From NCBI RefSeq assembly GCF_004364125.1, contig NZ_SNZV01000014.1, positions 1 through 64,000 of the forward strand: a stretch of 64,000 bases of DNA. Reading direction: 5' to 3'. The notes beneath the pieces were generated by a model that was given only the letters and a program-made list of their open reading frames with translations, searched no databases and was not told the DNA's origin. The position numbers were made by a program, and so were the translations under genes. This DNA is from Sphingobacterium paludis (GTDB lineage Bacteria > Bacteroidota > Bacteroidia > Sphingobacteriales > Sphingobacteriaceae). Positions 63,747 through 64,000 of the stretch are shown here, one piece after another (positions within the stretch are counted from its first letter, which is position 1; each line of letters opens with the position of its first letter).

Positions 63747-64000
63747 TTAGTACCCCAACCAATGCAAAAGTAATACGCCGATTAATCCCGTTACAGATAC
63801 AAGTGTTTCCATCACGGTCCATGAGCGAAATGTATCCTTCATGCTCAATCCAAAATAAGATTTAAACATCCAAAACCCAGGATCGTTGACATGAGAAAAC
63901 ATCAGGCTGCCCGCCCCCGTCGCCAGAACCATTAATTCTGGAGTAACAGCTCCAGCCTTTACGATAGGAAGCATAATGCCCGCCGCCGTAAGCCCAGCGA
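63747..64000 (-). CDS. Gluconate:H+ symporter (GntP family), C-terminal part only
   Basis: Only about 84 C-terminal residues are inside the window; the gene continues beyond the right edge. The sequence LMFSHVNDPGFWMFKSYFGLSMKDTFRSWTVMETL and the final hydrophobic segment VTGLIGVLLLHWLGY match the closing part of GntP/GntT permeases, which import gluconate or related sugar acids with protons. A sugar-acid pathway to the right of this window is likely but not visible. Confidence 0.82.
   Translation of the reverse strand, partial: AGLTAAGIMLPIVKAGAVTPELMVLATGAGSLMFSHVNDPGFWMFKSYFGLSMKDTFRSWTVMETLVSVTGLIGVLLLHWLGY

Overview
The window looks like a chromosomal segment of a Sphingobacteriaceae-type Bacteroidota (Sphingobacterium/Pedobacter relatives). 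Supporting features are moderate GC with AT-rich gene-free stretches, TonB-dependent receptors with N-terminal carboxypeptidase-regulatory-like domains, many type-II signal peptides, a GH92 mannosidase, CHASE3/GAF hybrid kinases beside CheB/CheR, and promoters of the Bacteroidota type (TTG, about 20 nt, TAnnTTTG) upstream of several genes. No rRNA, tRNA, CRISPR array, prophage or intact insertion sequence was seen.

Region 1 (1-17.6 kb) is an iron/heme acquisition island. A minus-strand operon encodes a periplasmic heme-binding protein (HmuT), a FecCD permease (HmuU), an ATPase fused to a HemS/HmuS-like heme-handling domain, and an AraC regulator. Divergent from it lie a HmuR-type TonB receptor and a run of six lipoproteins: two clear HmuY family members, two possible divergent HmuY relatives and two DUF5018-like proteins. 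After a PQQ-type sugar dehydrogenase on the other strand come an HTH protein, an S41 protease, a Fur-like protein reduced to its DNA-binding half, a heme oxygenase and a 43-residue membrane protein. The likely flow is capture of heme at the surface, TonB-dependent import, ABC transport to the cytoplasm and opening of the ring by heme oxygenase. Ferritin, the iron store, is encoded at 54 kb.

Region 2 (17.6-30 kb) is mostly housekeeping: a sugar-phosphate isomerase-like TIM barrel, a two-domain M16 protease, an AI-2E family permease, a DctA-type symporter, a YceI lipoprotein, ornithine aminotransferase, a MscS channel and a short-chain dehydrogenase. A promoter-terminator pair without a gene at 17.8 kb suggests a small RNA.

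Region 3 (30.1-37.4 kb) is a compact six-gene signalling operon: a REC/PAS histidine kinase, a 1199-residue CHASE3-HAMP-GAF hybrid kinase with three receiver domains, two stand-alone receivers, CheR and CheB. No CheA, CheW or chemoreceptor is nearby.

Region 4 (38-47.4 kb) carries an NTF2-like protein, a porin-like outer membrane protein, a cold-shock-domain protein with a long leader, and two tandem Gfo/Idh/MocA oxidoreductases. It ends with a copper operon: an AraC regulator carrying its own CxxC metal-binding domain, a methyltransferase, and a CopA ATPase with an HMA domain plus three heavy-metal-binding zinc-ribbon-like repeats.

Region 5 (47.4-64 kb) holds a GH92 mannosidase, a quinone oxidoreductase with a TonB-receptor-like outer membrane protein, ferritin, a small Cys-containing protein, the ribosome hibernation factor, a XerC-type recombinase, class II aldolase, an ArsC/Spx-like - M1 aminopeptidase - secreted protein operon, an APC amino acid permease, two small exported proteins and the C-terminal end of a GntP-type gluconate permease that runs off the right edge.
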